This document shows, piece by piece, positions 63,037 to 64,000 of a stretch of 64,000 bases of DNA (within the stretch, counting starts at the first letter, position 1; each line of letters begins with the position of its first letter). Origin of the DNA: Calothrix sp. NIES-2098. GTDB lineage: Bacteria > Cyanobacteriota > Cyanobacteriia > Cyanobacteriales > Nostocaceae. The stretch spans positions 2,974,001 through 3,038,000 of the forward strand of contig AP018172.1 in NCBI GenBank assembly GCA_002368175.1, read 5' to 3'. The position numbers and the translations under genes were made by a program. The notes below the pieces were generated by a model, which saw only the letters and a program-made list of their open reading frames with translations, did not search any database and was not told the origin of the DNA.

Positions 63037-64000
63037 CCGATGATTACCTGGGGTGCAATGTATCCTGGGTTATTGGGGTCGGGATTCATCGCCAGCACGC
63101 TTTCTGCACCATCTACCTGTACTCGCACTAGATAGGTACTAGCTACTACCCGTTCTATAGAGAAGGTAATGGTATTGGTTGCATCTACTTGGGGGTCAGT
63201 AATACCATTTTGCAATGGCGCTGGAAAATTATAAGCGCGTGCTTTACCAGTGGGTTGAAATTCGTTCAGCAGCAGTACTACTCGCTGGTTTTTACCGACA
63301 CTGGGTGTAAAATTAATCGTAATTGATCCAGAGCAGCGAGTCACATTATTGGTAGTTGTACAAGTAATAGAGCCAATATCTACGCTAATTGTGGGACGCA
63401 ACACAAAGGCAGCTACGTTCGATTCGCTACCTCGATGCAGAACAGGCGGCGTACCGATTAACAGGGGATGGATTACTTGGATACCTTGAATTCCTGCCCG
63501 GAGTATATCGGTGTTGAGAGGGGGAGAAGTTAAAGGTAAGCTAATCTGGGTATCGCTGACTGATGTGGGTGTGATATCAGTTTCGCCAATTCGTACCTGG
63601 GTAATATCATTTTTGAGTTGTTTGCCAGTAATAATTAAGGTGCTACCAATAGTAATTGGCTGTTCTGCTCCTGTGGCTGTGCCCACACGTTCAATTACAG
63701 GGTGACGGAAAGGTATAACATAAGTATTGCGATCGCGTACAGGTAGTGCTGTTTGCGGTGCTTCTTCTCTTTCAATCAACACCACAGATCCTTGATAAGC
63801 AACCGAGAGAGCGTAAGGGGTTTGGAAAAAGACAGACCAAATTTTCGATAATTCTTCTAAATTAAGACCTATAGGGCTAAATTTAACTAATTCCACCTCT
63901 TCAGCTAAATTAGAGCCAGCAAGATAATTAAATGTAGTACTGCTAATAGTTTCACGAATCATTGAGCGTGTCAGCAAAGGTCGCGCATGGAGGATGCTGG
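63033..64000 (-). CDS. Pvc16/DUF4255-type protein of an eCIS cluster (N-terminus outside window)
   Basis: The frame is open to the window edge; about 322 residues are visible. VELVKFSPIGLNLEELSKIWSVFFQTPYALSVAYQGSVVLIE matches the Pvc16 N-terminal/DUF4255 family, which caps the tube. An IPT/TIG-like Ig domain follows (ITIGSTLIITGKQLKNDITQVRIG). A beta-rich C-terminal domain ends TYLVRVQVDGAESVLAMNP. It shares ATGA with the AAA gene. The remaining baseplate, sheath and tube genes probably lie to the right. Confidence 0.75.
   Translation of the reverse strand, partial: SILHARPLLTRSMIRETISSTTFNYLAGSNLAEEVELVKFSPIGLNLEELSKIWSVFFQTPYALSVAYQGSVVLIEREEAPQTALPVRDRNTYVIPFRHPVIERVGTATGAEQPITIGSTLIITGKQLKNDITQVRIGETDITPTSVSDTQISLPLTSPPLNTDILRAGIQGIQVIHPLLIGTPPVLHRGSESNVAAFVLRPTISVDIGSITCTTTNNVTRCSGSITINFTPSVGKNQRVVLLLNEFQPTGKARAYNFPAPLQNGITDPQVDATNTITFSIERVVASTYLVRVQVDGAESVLAMNPDPNNPGYIAPQVIIG

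Overview
The window is chromosomal DNA from a filamentous, probably heterocyst-forming cyanobacterium (Nostocales). The signs are very frequent GCGATCGC (HIP1) sites, STRR-type short tandem repeats between genes, xisH/xisI homologues, many CHAT, caspase, TPR and WD40 proteins, DUF1822 and DUF928 genes, and two insertion sequences of types common in this group. No rRNA, tRNA or CRISPR array was recognised. Both window edges cut a gene.

Layout. (1) About 0-8 kb, minus strand: a sigma-70-like protein, DUF1822, CHAT-CHASE2, a DUF928-like secreted protein and a filamentous-haemagglutinin-like exoprotein, probably one secretion/surface module. (2) 8-13.6 kb: a small anchored protein, a 21-bp repeat array, a large TPR-CHAT protein and a small secreted protein. 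(3) 13.6-14.6 kb: a gene-free region with two tandem copies of a strongly foldable, roughly 170-nt sequence, the best candidate for an undescribed non-coding RNA. It is followed by a FecR-domain protein and an outer-membrane barrel protein. (4) 18-31 kb: a sulfide/persulfide module. On the minus strand it has sulfide:quinone oxidoreductase, an OB-like periplasmic protein, DUF4405, an ArsR regulator, an SCP2-like protein, rhodanese and an RND efflux pair. On the plus strand it has persulfide dioxygenase, a rhodanese-DUF2892 protein and a TauE/SafE permease. An IS4-type element splits the plus-strand operon, and palindromic candidate operators lie in the divergent region. A second ArsR gene at 33.2 kb has a related site.

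(5) 33.6-44.3 kb: a 1715-residue caspase-STAND-WD40 protein, a GT2-like protein, serC, an AAC(6')-like acetyltransferase, an orphan response regulator, an endonuclease/exonuclease/phosphatase-fold protein and a secreted protein. (6) 44.4-54.4 kb: an RNA-repair locus with hen1, a small P-loop kinase, a Thg1-like protein and pnkp. Just upstream is a STAND-TPR gene that an insertion sequence has cut into two halves; removing the element restores a 977-codon frame. A duplicated fragment of the hen1 5' end lies on the far side of that gene. (7) 54.4-58.9 kb: a second 21-bp array, an IS630-like remnant, a Tat-exported Gfo/Idh/MocA oxidoreductase, decayed xisH/xisI copies, a broken REP-associated transposase and a MITE-like palindrome. 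(8) 59-64 kb: the end of an extracellular contractile injection system (eCIS) cluster. It has a Pvc16/DUF4255-type protein (cut by the window edge), an AAA+ ATPase and a DUF4157 protein whose C-terminus has Cys and His motifs suggesting a cysteine-peptidase effector.

The strongest candidates for new biology are the tandem structured RNA, the RNA-repair locus with its divergent Thg1-like protein and adjoining interrupted STAND-TPR gene, the putative eCIS cargo protein, and the two-array 21-bp repeat family.
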